Part shown: piece after piece, positions 46,114 to 59,877 of the stretch
Layout of the letters: each line of letters starts with the position of its first letter
How positions within the stretch are numbered: the first letter of the stretch is position 1
Origin: Bryopsis sp. KO-2023
Taxonomy: Eukaryota > Chlorophyta > Ulvophyceae > Bryopsidales > Bryopsidaceae
Direction: 5' to 3'
Assembly: GCA_030272585.1 (NCBI GenBank)
Contig: BSYQ01000001.1
Span: forward strand, 9,935,001-9,999,000
DNA length: 64,000 nt
The notes under the pieces: model-generated
Told to the model about the DNA's origin: nothing
Databases searched by the model: none
Seen by the model: only the letters and a program-made list of their open reading frames with translations
Made by a program: the position numbers and the translations under genes

Positions 46114-49100
46114 TTCGGAAATGACGACTTTGTAGAGACGTGGATTTCGATTCGAAATTCGAAAAGGAGGCAATACGAGCGAATTAACACCCCACAAAGA
46201 TGGCTGGACTAAAATCCACCAAGAACAAGAGTCGATACATCCTGGCAAGCTGTGCTGATAGGAGCATGTGTCAGTGCAGGGCCATCAGATTTCTCAGCCA
46301 AAAATAATAATTTTCCTCACTTCCAACAACATTTACAATCCAAAGCAGCAAATACAAATTTCAATGGTCTCTAAAAAATCTCCAAACATCGCTGCTCTCG
46401 TGGACACCTCTTTTTCTTTTCCTGATATGTTTTTTTTCTTTTTTTTTTTCCGTATTTCGACTCCCCACAATCGGAGTCTTTTGAAATAAAAAAACACAAC
46501 CAAAAAAAAAAAAACGAAAAAGAAAAACAGAACAAGAATGTCTTCCATTCGAAATTACACCCCCTCCTAATTCTTGCCGTTCCGAAGAAAAACAAAATTG
46601 AACCCCCCCTTTGAAAACCACAAGACGGACTATATATATCTCAATCTTTTTTTTTTTCTTAATAGCAACTAGGGTGACTTTGTAGCTTTGTAGCGACTTT
46701 CCCTCTTTTTCTCTCGCTCTCTCTCTCTCTTTTTCTGTAAAATCTGCCGGTCAAAAACGAAAGCTAATCAGAACTAACTTCTACAAACTCACCCACAGGA
46801 ACAAAAAGGCCGAAGTTCTATTTCTGCTTTGCCCATCGAGACCAAATCCAACACAGACATGCAAATTACAGTCAATTTTTTTTATTCTTTTTACTCGCCC
46901 CCTCCATCGTCATATGATACCAGTTCCCAAGGTAGGATTTTTGTTTTTCGTTGATTTGATTTGATTTTTTTGATTTGATTCTTTTCTTAAACCCCCCACC
47001 TTCAGAGAAAAATTACCCCACCCCCCCAACCCCCACATACCAAAAAAAGCCCCAGCACTCATCCTTTTTTTCCCTTCATTTTCACCCCTCCGTGCATTTC
47101 TTCCTCCCCTTTTCCCAATCCCCCCCTTTTTTTTGTTTTTCTTTTCTCATACCTTCTCACACCTGATCTTTTCGAGTTGAAAAAAAAATGCAACTCGAAA
47201 AACACCCACCATCTTTTGACGTAAAAAAGAGTTCATCATAAAAAGCTGTATCTTTGTTTTTGAACATAGATCTTTTTCCTCCGTGCCTAAAAATATCCCC
47301 TCTTTGTTTTTTTGTTCCTTTGTCGAATTTTTTCTCTCCTCTCTCTTTATACTTTTTTTGTTTTTTTAATAAAGCCCTCCTTACAAAAAAACTACAAAAG
47401 AATTTTCCTACACCGATCGACTTCATTTTTCCTTTTTCCTTAATTTTTTTTAAAACTCTATTCTGCATCTACAGGTGCTTGGGCGATATCGGCTTTTATG
47501 CAGATACACACACACCCTCTCCTCAAATAAAAGGGATTGTTTTAAAAAAAACAGTGCGTGTGTATATTAGATATGACCTAATTATAACGCCACCTTCGCA
47601 TTCATGATATCCCAACTCTATATTCTACACAGCACTTCATACACACCTCTATTTAAAATTAAAAAAAAAAGAAAAAAGAGAGGAGAAAATAAAAAGACAA
47701 CCCCCCCTTCATCAATCGTTGGCTTGAAACCTTCTGAAAAAAAAGCTCTACAAGGATGATACACCAAAATTCACACAAAATACAACGCTGAGAAAACACA
47801 ACCGATATTCAATTCAAGGGAGGAAAAAAGAGAGAAAAAAAATAAAATATACAAAATACACCCCTTCAAAAAATTTATATCCCTCAAAACAGGGTCATCC
47901 AACAAAATAGGCAGCAACGACCACCACCATGTTTTTTGTTTGAAGCGTTTTTTTTCCCCTCCTTCCCCTCCCCCTCTTGTTTTTTTTTTTCAACCTCCTC
48001 TTTTTTGCTTGCTCTTGAAAGAAGTGACATTTCTCACTTTTTTCTCACTTTTTTGTTCTTGCTTTTTCCGTCTTTGTGATTTTTTTTTCCTTGTTCCTCT
48101 TCGTTCCCCCCCAATTATCCCTTGCAACAATTTGGCTTCCAGAAACTTGCAAAAAAAAATATCCTCACTCTCACACTTGTTTTTCCTTTTTCTCAATCTT
48201 GGATGTTTTTCCTTTTTTTTTTTCCTTGTTCGCCCTTGCAACACCCAACCCAACCCTTCAAAAATTCCACGAAAAATTGAGCTACAGTTTTTTGTTTCTT
48301 TTTTTTTGTTCCTTCTGATTTTTTTTTCTTTCTTTCAAGTGTTTCGGTTTCTTTTTTTTTTTGTGCAATGTTCTTAAAATCCCATCTACCCCTGGGACAA
48401 TTCTAGCGGGGTGCTTTTCTTTTTCTTTAAAATTTTCTTCTGTTACCTCTCCTTTTTTTCGACAGAATTTCTTCCTCACCCTTCAATATGTGCTTTCTTG
48501 TCTTTTCAATCAACCCATGAACTCGATTAAAAAAAAAAAAACGAAGAAAAAAAAGAAAAAGAAAAAAAGCCCCATGAAATTTTTGTTTTTTTTGTTTTGA
48601 ATTCTTCCCCGAACGCTTGGGAAAAAATTATCTGAACGTAATTTTTTCTTTCCATTTTTAAAAGCACCCCTTTTTTTTTCTTTAGAATTGTTTTTCCTCT
48701 CTCCCCCAATCAAAAAAAGCGAAAGTTTTTTAAGAAAACCCAATGGAGAAGAAGTGAATAGAGGAAAACCCAAGCAAATCAAATTCCCTCAAGGGCAGTC
48801 AATGTGCATACAACACACACACACACACCCCAACCAAAAAAATTTGGAACGACACAATTTTTTTTCTCTATCCACCCATCTTTTTTTTCTTTTAATAATT
48901 GAAAACAAAAAAAAAAGATACGTTTGCCTTATTGTATGTCACACAGACAAGCCCCACAGGGTTTTGAAAAAAGAAAAGAAAAAGAAAAAAGCTCAAATAA
49001 AACCAAATTTCAAAAAAAAAAGACATGAAGGGATTCCAAACGTGAAAAATGAAAACAGTGGGTTTTAGAAGAAAAAAAAAACCTCTCTGTCGTCATTACA

Positions 49101-49278
49101 TAAAGAAAAGGAATGCCTTTTACCAGTAACAAGAAGTAGACTCCCCCCACAATTCCCCCCCACAAATCTTTTGTTTCCAAACCCCTTTTTTGGCTTGACA
49201 GCTACTTATTTCTTTTTTTTGGTTTATGAAATTCGTCCTTTTTTTTTGCATTTTTTTTGTTTTTTCGTTTTGATGCAT
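46114..49278. other. Homopolymer-rich spacer 3' of kinesin
   Basis: Three kilobases of A, T and C runs on the + strand (G runs on the minus sense strand) separate two minus-strand genes. No gene is supported; short frames are low-complexity F, K and L. A perfect 11-bp hairpin lies at 47169. Confidence 0.7.
47169..47201. repeat. Perfect 11-bp hairpin
   Basis: TTTTCGAGTTG (47169-47179) and CAACTCGAAAA (47191-47201) pair around an A-rich 11-nt loop within the homopolymer-rich spacer. Confidence 0.8.
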
Positions 49279-52200
49279 TCATGATTCGGTGGGACATGGA
49301 TTGACAGGACTGCTGCCACTACTTTCCACCTGAAAATAGCACACATATATATATATATATAAATCAAACCACTACCATCAAAACGGTTTCATAAACAATG
49401 TATTATATTGCAGAGATCCAATTAATAACCAACACTCTACACACAGACTTCAGTACAATCGAACTTTTTTTTTAAAGATAATCCCTGCTGATTGGGAAAA
49501 AAAAAATCTTGGGTAAAAAAATTCTCGAACGAATCATATCACAGGGACAGGCCACATGGAGAATTGTCAACTGTAAAAAGGTCACTAAAAAACCGAGAAA
49601 GCTAATCCAACAGCACAAAATCTACTAAAAATATTTTGATATTAAATAAAGAAAAGCACTGCATGGAGGGATTTTGAACATGGATTATACGTGCAGCCCC
49701 TACCTCTGACATGTACTCCGGATCTGCGTTAATCTCACTGGAGAAATCCTCGTCGCTGTCTTTCAGTCTGACCATCAGACTTCGTCTCAAACTCTCTCTT
49801 TGCATGGAGATCATCCGCTGCTTTTTCTCAGAAGCCACCTTGGAGGGACAAAATATGAAAATGATGAGAAAAAAACTGGTGGGAAATATTGAACAGAAAA
49901 AGAGTTGATCAACAAACACAAACACAAACACAAACACACAAACACAAACACAAACACACAAACACCTTTATTGTCCATTTCTAAGATAAATTGCTGCTAA
50001 TTTCATTCTTTAATGCCCATTTTTGGCATAAACTATTAACTAATTTCATTCTTTAATGCTTTTTTTTTGCTCTCCCAACCTGGTCTTCCAGTTTTCGCTG
50101 CTTCACGACTGCAGCACTGATTGTCTCCTTGTCCTTTGCTTGCTTGGACTTCAAAAGCTTGTTCTCCTCCAACAAACCCTTGAGCAAAACATCCATGTTC
50201 TTGATGCTCGTATCCTTCCTCTTGATATCGTCCTTGAGGTCTTCGATCTCTTCTTGCAGCCATTCAACGTCACCCTCTCCAGGCGCAACTTGGATGTTGA
50301 GTTTCATGCTCTCCGAGTCTGACGTTCCCTCCAGAAGCTTCTGTTTTTCTTCCTCCAGAGACCTCACCTGCTCTTCCAGAGCTCTTGTATCCGCCAAGAA
50401 CGTCTGGGGCAAAAAGAAACGCACAGCAGAAAAATCAGAATCAAGCCAAGAGTTTGCTTCATTTCTGTTTCAAAAATGGATAATTTAGTATCTAAATCCA
50501 CAAAAGCAGGCGCTGATCTATGTATTTGAAAACCTAAATTACCTACACTTTCTCCAAGTACATTAAAAATACGACCATATGTTCTAAAATAGAACAAAGA
50601 ATGATGTTCTGGCAAAAAAAAGGGATCATCGCATCCAAAAAATTATGTGAATACCGCTTGTTGCTCTGTGGACTGGTCCAGCTCTGCCATCAGGTTGGAG
50701 CAAAGAACTTCCAGGTCGGCCTTCTCTTTAGCCACCTTCCTCAGCTGTTCTCGAACCAGCTCCAGCTCCCTAGACAAAGCCTCCACCTTGCTCTCCATCT
50801 CATTGTACACTGGGTTCTCAGAATCCAGCTCTTCCCTCAGAGCCACACACACTTTCTCCAGCTCTTCGTACTTGGAGTGTTGTACTTCCAGATCCAGAGT
50901 CAGCTGCTTGCACTCGGAAGCTTCCGTTTTGAGAGAATCTCGCTCGAACTCCAGCTCCACTATGCGGCGGTTGAGAGCAGTGCAAGTTTGTTCGAGCTCT
51001 TTCACCTCGTCGATGGCGCCCACAATGACTTCGATACTCATATCGATTTTGTCCGGCTCAGCGGCCTTGATTTTGCACTCATCCACGGTTTGAAGAAGCT
51101 GAGAAATCTACAACAAATTGAAAGAAAATGAGCTGGTGGTCAGGACACTGTTCCGAGTATCGACTGTGTGAATGGTCCGACTGTGTGAATGGTGAAGTAA
51201 AATTTTCATCACTGCATTAGTACAGTACAGTTCGCTACTCGAGTTTCCCACCCGATCTTTCATCTTCTTATCCTGTGACTTCAGGAACATATTCTCTTCA
51301 AACAGATCTGAGACCTCTCCACTGTTGCTGTTGATGTCGTCCTGCAGCTTGTCAGCTTTGCTCTGAGCCTCGCTGGCAGCCTTGACAAGCACCCTCTTTT
51401 CAGTGCCCAGCTGCTTCTCCCTTTTTTCCAGGGCGCTCGCCAGATCGGACACCCCCTTCAGCTCCTCATCCTTTCGGGCGAGTTCAGCAGCCGTCGTCAA
51501 GAGCTCTTCATTCAGCTGAGCACCACAGTGAATTCCTCTGAGCTTGATTTCAAAAATATTTTATTCCGTTTCTTGGTTCAAGAAAAAAAAACACTGCAGA
51601 CGGATGATCACTACTGCTCCATTTTCCCAAGAGGAGGAAAAGGTCCCCTCAAATTCTTGACAATATTGTTTAAAAAACCAGATTATAAATTCCTGTCAGC
51701 AAAAACCCATCATATGCCCTTTCCATCCGTGAGCAATGTGGTTTTTTCTCACTACCTTCTCAATTTCTTGCTTGAAGCTGGACTTCTCAGCATGCAGAGT
51801 GGAATTGAGTTTTTTCAAACCCTCCATTTCTGCTTCGAGGCACTGGATTTCGGACGACAAATCCTCACAACGCTCTTCCAAGCACACTTTCGAGTTCTCA
51901 AGTCCTGTCACCGTATTCTTGAATGTATTAAGAGCATCTTTCTTCTCCTGGATGCTGGCAGTCAATGCCCTCTTCTGGGCCAAGGCATCGTCCCTTTGCC
52001 TATTACCACATAAGAACAGAAAAAGTAAGAATAATTAAAAAAAAACGGTATTTCTTTTTCTTTCAGTGAAAATTTCCTTCCAGTGGAGAAGCATTTTACA
52101 TTAAGATTTAAGAGCAAAAAATTTGCTTCCCAAAGAATCCTTCAAATGATACGAATTCCGTTCCTTTCAACAAAATGAGGTCAGGATGACTAAGCGCATC

Positions 52201-55200
52201 ACACATCTCACTTTTCCAGCTCACTCATGATGCTCTCCAGGTCCTCGTTCGTGTCTTTGACGACCTCCGCCTCCTGAACAACATCACTGAGCTGCTTCTG
52301 CAAGCCTTGCTGGAGGTTCTTCTCAGACTTCAGCTCCTCCCTCATCTTTTTCACCTCCTCAGCCTGTAAAAACCCCAAAAATCCATTTATCCTCCCTCAC
52401 CTTTTGCATCTCCTAAACAGCGTGTTTTTTCAACCCCAGAAATTCATAAATCCACAGCTTTCCATAGAGAACATGATGGTGCAATGTAGTCCATTTTTTC
52501 CATTTGACAGCTGTTTCATGCCTTTTCAGGATGTACATTTCCCTGCCGTTGTCATTTTTGCTGTACCTGCTCTTCCGCTTCTTTTTTCATGATGGCAGCC
52601 CTGGCCATAGTCTCCTCCAAACGCATTGATGCGAATGACACTGCACGCGAAGCAGCCTCTTCTGCACGATATTTGACCTCTTCAGGCTCAAACTGTTTAT
52701 ACCGCTCAACCTCCTGCAGTTATGCACACAAACAGAAAACGGCACAAATTACCTCATGTTGCTTCTTTGTTCAGTTTTTTCTCTACCCCTGTAGCACTGG
52801 TTATCAAAAACAACACCACTAATTCGTGCATATCTACTGAGCTTCCCCTCTTTAAAAACAAAAAAAGGGCTGAGATCAAAAAAGACACAGAGAAAAAAAT
52901 ACTGCACACAAAACAACAGAAAGACAAACCTCGTTGAGCTGCAAGCATTTTTCTTCCAAATCCTGGACGTCTTGTTTCAACGACTTTACAGCTTCGGGGT
53001 TCGCACATCGCTCAAGCTCCGCAATTCGATTGCGCAACTGAACATTCTCCACGGCATATTTGCCCCAGTCCGAAGAAGGAGTGTCGGCTTGCTGTTTTAC
53101 TAGAGCCAACTCATGCTCCAAGTTGCGCATCTCAACATCACGAGCGCTGGTACAGATGGGCGATGAGCTATCCTTCAAAGACTCCTACGTTATGCATCAA
53201 CCACACCCACCATCAAAATACATTACCCTCACCCCAAACAGATTTTTAAGTCAATCAAAATATGTAACCCTCACCCCCCCCCCCCCCCCCAAACAAAATA
53301 AATATATAAATATATATATATATATATATCAACATGCTGGAAAAAAAATATTAACACTCAAAAGCAAGCACCTACTGGCAAGATCGGCCATCCTTTTTTC
53401 TCCAGAAGATGCTTAGATACACACCCCCTTTTTTGTTTTTTTTAAGAAAAGCAAAACGAAGGGAGGGGGGGGATGATTTAACGCTCTCTTACCTCCAGAC
53501 GAACGATCTTGTCGTCCCGGAACTTTATGATCAACTTAGACTTCTGCAACTCGTTTTCTTTTGCAATGACAAAATCCGTGGTCTTGTCGAGATCTGCTTC
53601 CAGATACTCGATAATAATATCCTTTTCTTTTTCCCTCCTCAAGGCGGCAACCAACGCCTTATCCATAGCCTTCGGCGGCTGTGCAAGAGCCTTTGCCAAG
53701 GGGGACATCTCATCCCTGTTTCGATCAAACACTTTCTCAGAGCAGCTCCTGGCCAGGCAACGGCCACCGCTGCTCTCGTCTCCACCCGCCTCGGCGATGG
53801 GGGCAGATCTCAAGGCTGCATTCTTGAACTTGGCAAGCTCCTCCTTCAGTCGAGCAATTTCTCGACGAAGGGCTTCCACGTCAGAGCCATAGTCTTCGTT
53901 GGCCACAGCCTACATACAAACAGGCATCGATGGAACCCGATTGCGTTACTTCTGACATTAAAATCATTAAGAAAGAAAGGACCTCTCAGCTTTCATGGCC
54001 ACCTCCACCCTGACAGCACTCCCAAGAACAACATCACCGAGTTTTCATATTCTCTTCTGCCTTAGAATCATTCTCTCCAGATTTTCCATATTTAAAAAAA
54101 AAAACACGGGCTGCATGCCTCACCTTGTTCTTAATCTTTTTGGCACCTCTCGCGAATCTCAAGGTGCTCAGGGTTTCGTTGAGGTTGAATTTAGCGGGGC
54201 TGGCATTTGCGATCATAACGGTTTTTGCGTTCCCGCCCAATGAGTCCTGGAGCAGGAAGGTGAGTTTGGAATCCCTGTACGGAATGTGACTTCCCTTCCC
54301 ATGCTGTGTATCTGCGAGTGACATGATGACATGGCCCAGTGCGCTGAGCGATTTATTAATGCTGGATGCTTCCTTCAGACGTTCACCTAAAGCTCCGGTG
54401 GCACGCTGCCTTTCACTCCCTGCATACAGCCCCAAACAGTATCGATAAAAGTTCCACTCAATCAACATTCCAAGGTTTTTTTCTCCAAGAAACAAAAGAG
54501 CTGCACAGGTTTCTCGAAAACCTATTGACAAAGGCAGTCCCCCCCCTTCCTTTCTTTCTCTTCCCTTTTCTCAACATCGACATATATGTATATATAAAGC
54601 AAACAGGGGGTTGGGATTGAAATGACGAGAAAGAAAGTATGCACACCTGCCAGATCCACGAGGTTGAGGCGGGCGAAAAGATTTTTTGTCCCGACATCGT
54701 CACTGACTTTTCCCTCGATCACAATGGTCATCACACAATGGGACCTGCTGGACTCGCAGTTCATATTTGTTTCTGCGATCGTCCGGTTTGCCGCACCACG
54801 TTGCATCAAATCCACTGCTTCCTCCACTAAAAAAACACAACACCCAAAGAAACTCACACCCGAAACAATCCTTTCACATCAGCAAATGCAACTGTTGGAT
54901 CCACCCCGTCCCAGAAATCGATGCATCAAAACTTGTTCCACCACCAGCGATCGCAATTTCGGCATTCCATCAAGAAAACAAGATGTTTCCTCACAAATAT
55001 CGATCGGCATTACCTGACCGTATTGGTTCTTCGGTCAATCCTTCGACGTACGTCCCACGCTTATTGTCCTCTCGGACTTGAAGATTGGTGGAGTCGGGCA
55101 ATAACAGATCTGTGATGGTTTCATTGTAAATCTCCAGCAGGGAGCACCTCACCGTGTACACCCCATTCTTTTGCCTCTCCATCGAAGAAAACAAATACTT

Positions 55201-56485
55201 GATAACGCGGGGGGTCAATCCTGCCTGCATGGGCACACGGAAAAAACGTCAAAATCAACAGGAAGTCATTTCCAACACCTGCAAGAATTTTCTGTTTTTA
55301 CTGTTCGATGATTGATTCTGCAGCAACCATCGTAGTGAAAGTCTTGGTGAAACTCGAAGTTGGTGGATGACTAATGCAGCTGAATCCTAGCGCCTACCGA
55401 AATTGGCATGTCATGAGGCCCATCCGGAAGAGATCCAAGCATGGTGTAAGTTTTCCCGCTGCCCGTCTGGCCATACGCGAAAATGCATGCGTTGAACCCT
55501 TCCAACACGTTTTCGACGATCGGAGCGCCGGCGACTGCGAAACATACCCATCAATGTTTAAAAATGAAAGTAAACCTCCAATGTCCAGCAAAACGAAAAG
55601 CGTGGAGCCGCTGAAGGGCGGGGGTTGGTTTCAACAGAAAAGTGGCCGCGTGAGTAAAGCTGGGCAATACAGTAGAACAAGGAAAAACGCCTGCAAAAAA
55701 GGGTGGAACAAAAAAAAGGAAGGTGGCGGTGTAAGTGGGAAAACGCACTTTGGAAGAGAGTCTGCTGCGAAACGTCATCCCCAGCGATGAAATCGAACGT
55801 ATATTGCTGGGGCTCCGAGCCACCCGAAACGAGCAAGGTCTCCTCGCTGGTTTGACGGATGCAACGAATGTATCCTGCAAGCAAACGCACAACAAGAAGT
55901 TGCGCTTGCAATCTCAACGCGGCCCCCAGTTTCATTGAACCCTTCTTGCAGCCACGAGAAAATTCGGAATCAATGTTGTTTCTTTGCGGCTGGGTGGCTC
56001 AGTAAACACCGCGACAAGTAACGGATAATAAATCTATTCAGAGCAGCCCACCGTGACTCTGCTCCTTGGCGTTCGGGGGCCGAATCCGCACCAAGACCTA
56101 GCGATCACAGCAAAAAAGCCAGTTTGTTTAGCGTTGTCAGGTCGGCATCGAAGACGTCAAAAACACGAGACGAACACGCTCAGGCGGTATTGAACGAAGT
56201 CACGCTCTTTGAAGGGAGTCCAGCGTGCAGTACCTTCACAGAATCGGACTTGTTGGACAAAATGTTGGACGACGAGGCCGTCGCATCCTCGTCTTCCTCA
56301 ACAACCGAAGCGGCCGAATCTCGTGGGGTGGTTGAGTTGGGCTGTACCGCTGGCAAGCAGCTCGCGGTCCTCCTGTGAGGTCTCGGCGAAGGATCCGCCC
56401 GGGGAACATAGACCCCCACCCCCCCCTGTTCCTCCCCCCGCTGCCGAGGAGTAAAGCCAAACTGGCCGTCAGCTCGCAACGTCAT
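49279..56485 (-). CDS. Kinesin-12 family motor (KIF15/PAKRP type)
   Basis: Seventeen exons with consistent phases, 56234..56485, 56052..56097, 55749..55874, 55398..55534, 55014..55224, 54647..54826, 54124..54419, 53493..53909, 52930..53184, 52567..52713, 52212..52363, 51756..51999, 51252..51515, 50655..51107, 50080..50403, 49704..49838 and 49279..49329, code 1229 aa. After 84 disordered residues the motor starts at [13 protein letters not shown]. It has the P-loop GQTGSGKT (163-170), switch I in [12 protein letters not shown], switch [16 protein letters not shown], and the neck [32 protein letters not shown] is typical of the KIF15/kinesin-12 group. The rest is a long coiled coil. Plant members organise the phragmoplast, animal ones the spindle; here a role in division is likely. 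An extra small exon near 53380 is possible. Confidence 0.92.
49915..49966. repeat. CAAACA microsatellite in a kinesin intron
   Basis: Repeated ACAAAC/ACACAA units fill the 5' part (minus sense) of the intron between exons 15 and 16 of the kinesin gene. Confidence 0.85.
53274..53330. repeat. Poly-C and AT microsatellite in a kinesin intron
   Basis: Seventeen consecutive C (53274-53290) are followed by an A-rich link and an (AT)n run. The minus-strand RNA would carry a G17 tract. Confidence 0.85.
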
Positions 56486-57798
56486 GAGAAGGCCAGGTAA
56501 CGAATAAGGAATGAATACAAGAGAAACCCAGAGCGCCCCCCCTTAACTCGGCCCCTTCGGATCAGGAGCCGGCCGAGGGTTGTCGAGAGGTGCTCTCCCC
56601 ACGGATATGTTTTCGATACAAAGAAAATAAAAGACGAAACAAAAGGAAAAAACCACTCTGGCGTGATCTAAACGCTGTCTGTTTAGTCGTTTGATGGCTT
56701 TTTCTTTCCTTTTCTCCTTTCAACTAAGTTTTCCCTAAAATCCCTTTCGAAACGACTCCAACTCGGTCGTCTCTCGAGAAACGGACACGTCTACGTTTTA
56801 AAGCAAGCCAAAGTGTGCTAAAACTGTTTTCCGAGGTTTTTTCTACAGGTTGCGCCCTGCTTTTGACGGAGGCAAATTACGTACAAGGTTACGTGAGCCC
56901 ACACCCCCAGTAAAACTGTGGTGTCGAAACCAATACAGTCTCCTTCCACGGAAAGCGGCCGAGAGGTCTCGGCGTGTTTCTGGCACGCGCTCACCTTGCA
57001 ACTGGAGCCCCTGGGCGTACATTTCCCACCGTTCGGGTCCCCGCGCCGTGAGTCGGTATACTCCGACGGAGCTCGGAGTCTGCTGGGCGTGAAATGCGGT
57101 ATTTGCGACTTTGGCCTGCGGAGCCCAGACGCCTGGCCAAAAACGTTCTTCCGGGCCTCTTTCGTCGCCTGAAGGCCGCACCCTGCCCCCACTAAACCCG
57201 CTGTGGAGGTCCCTGATAAGTCGGTCGTCGTTGTACCCATCTTAAAACACTTTTTTTGATTCGTTCCTGCCCCGGTCTTTGGCTAAACCCCCAAGTATCT
57301 ACCTACGAAAAGTAAATTGACCACGACAAGCGAGTCCACTCTTTGTGAAGGTTACAGGCGGGGCCAGATAATGAAATACTCCTGGCTGACTGCATGTTGA
57401 TGACGTAGACGTCATTTTGGACATTTCGCGGTCAGGTGGTGGTGAGGATGCTGGAGCTCTCGATGGATTTCAGCATCCCGAAAACGGTTATAGGATGGCG
57501 TTCGCGCGGCTTTGGCCGTGTGGATAAAACGACACAGCTGGTTGCTAGAATTCTGGAAGCGCCACCTTCCACAAGAGTGAGACGCAAGTTTCGTCACGCA
57601 ACTCAACACCACCACATCCTTCAGACGGACGGAACATGATTACACCCGAACAAGACTACGCCCCAATCAAACTCAACAAGGTTTCCTGACACGAGTCGTT
57701 CCAAACCCAAACACCCAGAAAGCATGCATCATAACTACACTAAACCGAACGAAACGCTCCCGTCAGGCCCCCGCGACAAATCAAGCAGCTGCTCCTCC
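56486..57798. other. Spacer with one doubtful small gene
   Basis: This lies upstream of the kinesin gene and downstream of the hydratase gene, both minus strand. Apart from the small candidate at 56886-57240 no gene is supported. Confidence 0.5.
56886..57240 (-). CDS. Possible small protein, about 90 aa
   Basis: A minus-strand frame from ATG 57240 (MGTTTTDLSGTSTAGLVGAG) reaches a good donor (TGCAAG|GTGAGC, exon end near 56995). An acceptor (GACACCACAG) then leads to a very short last exon, FYWGCGLT and stop. The product is basic and Cys-containing, with no family I recognise. Evidence is only the clean splice signals and open frame. Confidence 0.25.
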
Positions 57799-59071
57799 CT
57801 ACTGTCCAGTGAAGTTTGGTTTTCTCTTTTCTTCAAAAGATTTCAACCCCTCCAGCCTATCTTTCGTGGGCAACAGCAGAGTGCAAAATTGACCTTCCAG
57901 ATCGAGAGCCGTGTCCATCTTAACATTCGATCCCCTGTCGATTGCGCGTTTCGCCGCCCTCAACGCCAACGGGGCCCCGTTTTGCACAATATCCCTCGCC
58001 AGCGACATGGCTTTTTTGTCCGCCAGACCATAGTCCAGAAAATCCAAAATACCAATTTTAGCAGCCTCGTCACAATCCACGCTGCGCCCAGTGAATATCA
58101 GCTCCTTCGCTTTCGACAGCCCGATCAACCTGGGCAATCGCTGGGTGCCTCCGCCACCAGGGATTATCCCGAGTTTAGTTTCCGGCAACGCGAATCGAGC
58201 GTCGCCACTTCCAACTCTGAAATCACATGCCAAGGCTAATTCCGTTCCGCCTCCTATCGCGGGGCCTTCTACGAGGGCGATCGTCGGCACAGGAATGTTA
58301 GAGACGTCTGCGAAAGTCCCTCGAATCTTAGATGTCATGACGCCGGCCTCGGCTGGGCTCATCTTGGCCCTCTCCTTGAGATCGGCACCTGACGTCCAAA
58401 ACTGACGACTTTCATAATGCAGTCAGTGCTAAACATCCCTGCCCCAGCCAGAGCACACTGTAACCAAGATTTCTTCATTCTTTGATGATAATCCCACCAG
58501 GTCCACATCGAAAGTATGATCTGGATTCACACATTCCCCCCCATTTCTCAAAAAAGAAAAGGAAATCTTCAATAGGAACATGCTATCAGGTCCAACAGAA
58601 TCATTTCCTCATGACAGGAAGCATGGACATAGACAGCAATACATTTGTCTGACATAACTTGAGAAAAGCCAACCCTATTGTGCTATATTTTATTCATCTA
58701 TTCCTCGAAATGCACCCATCCCCTCCCAATTGCCCCCTTGCGGCAAGGGCCTTGCCCCATATCGACACACAGCCCTTTTCCACACCTGCACAAAAGATGT
58801 TTGGAACTGCACTTTTGAATACCACGCATCGCACTTTCCAGTTCTCAGCGAGGGAGGCCACAGTTATCCCGAGCTCGCTCAGCAGTTGATAACTCAAAGC
58901 GTTTTTCGCTGCTGGACGGTTGAGGCTGACGACACTGATCCCCTCGTTTTCTCCCGACAAGTGTTCCACTCCGACGTAAACCGGCGCTGCGCTGGTCTTG
59001 GCTCCGCGCTGAATCAGGAAGGAGGAGTATCGGGCAGCGCAGTGAAAAGCCGAAGCGATCGATCCTCTCAT
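57799..59071 (-). CDS. Mitochondrial enoyl-CoA hydratase of the AUH/ECH2 type
   Basis: Two exons, 58786..59071 and 57799..58388, phase 1, give 291 aa. The crotonase fold is evident: SLNRPAAKNALS, the oxyanion-hole segment NIFCAGADLKER, AIGGGTELALACDFRVG with one catalytic Glu, and PETKLGIIPGGGGTQRLPRL with the second. Both acidic residues of active hydratases are present. The end EGLKSFEEKRKPNFTGQ matches AUH-like enzymes, which hydrate 3-methylglutaconyl-CoA in leucine breakdown or other enoyl-CoAs. The N terminus (MRGSIASAFHCAARYSSFLI) is rich in R, S and A and free of acids, as expected for a mitochondrial presequence. Family is sure; substrate within the family is inferred. Confidence 0.93.
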
Positions 59072-59877
59072 TTCGAACGTACGGGACTGCTCCGCAACGA
59101 GCCGGCGCAGGATTTGAATTGGAATGACGGTTTGGTGACGGTGTCGATTCTGTCAATCATTCCATATGTGCTTCCGTGGATTGGACAGGGGTTGTCTTGA
59201 ATTTTAGTTTGATTTTTTCCTGTTTTTTCTCAGATTGTGGTTGTGGACAGCCTCCCAGGTTGATCAAATTAATCCTAGGTTCATTAAATTAATCACAGTT
59301 CATCGGCACTCCCTCAACCAAGTGTTGCAGCTTCACATTCACATCCAACCCACCCGTTTCCACCTATAATAATAAACAAACAAACAAAAAGTGCAGCTGA
59401 CAGAACAAGCAGCAAAAAAAAAAAAACGAAAAGCAAATAGATTTTCGAGGCCACGAAGATCACTCTGCAAACAATTGCCCTGCCTAAAACGGCGCTGAAA
59501 GCCTTTCCCCCCCCTACTAGGGGGCCCCTAGTCCCCACCCACCCCGAAACAAAAAAAACATACATAAGAATCACAAATGCAAATCACGGTCAATCGCACC
59601 ACCACCAAGGATTAACCTACGTGCCCTCAACTGCTGAGCATTAAAAGAAAAAGGACCACATTGCTTCGATGAGTGCATGTCAGACTACAGGAATCATTTC
59701 GAAACATGGCTCCACAAGATTTATTGTTAAAACAAGACCAAGAAGCCGACAATCCTTCACCAGGTTCGGAACATCTGTTCTGTTTTTCTTTACCCCCAAT
59801 ATTCCTTCCGGAAAAAATCACACCAACCCTTACATTGTACATCCCCGTCATCTGTCTTTCTTTCCAAAGCTTTCGGC
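59072..59877. other. Spacer between hydratase and hydroxylase genes
   Basis: No gene is supported. It contains a compact palindrome ACTAGGGG-G-CCCCTAGT near 59516-59532 and a short direct repeat AAATTAATC near 59267 and 59287. Confidence 0.55.

Noticed and set aside
46400-49070. Many short open frames in the 46-49 kb spacer
   Set aside because: All are low-complexity F, K, L or P strings produced by homopolymer runs.
50601-51131. Long plus-strand open frames opposite the kinesin stalk
   Set aside because: They are antisense shadows of Glu/Lys/Leu-rich coiled-coil codons.
53374-53405. Possible extra kinesin exon
   Set aside because: Its phases do not fit the flanking exons, which join cleanly without it.
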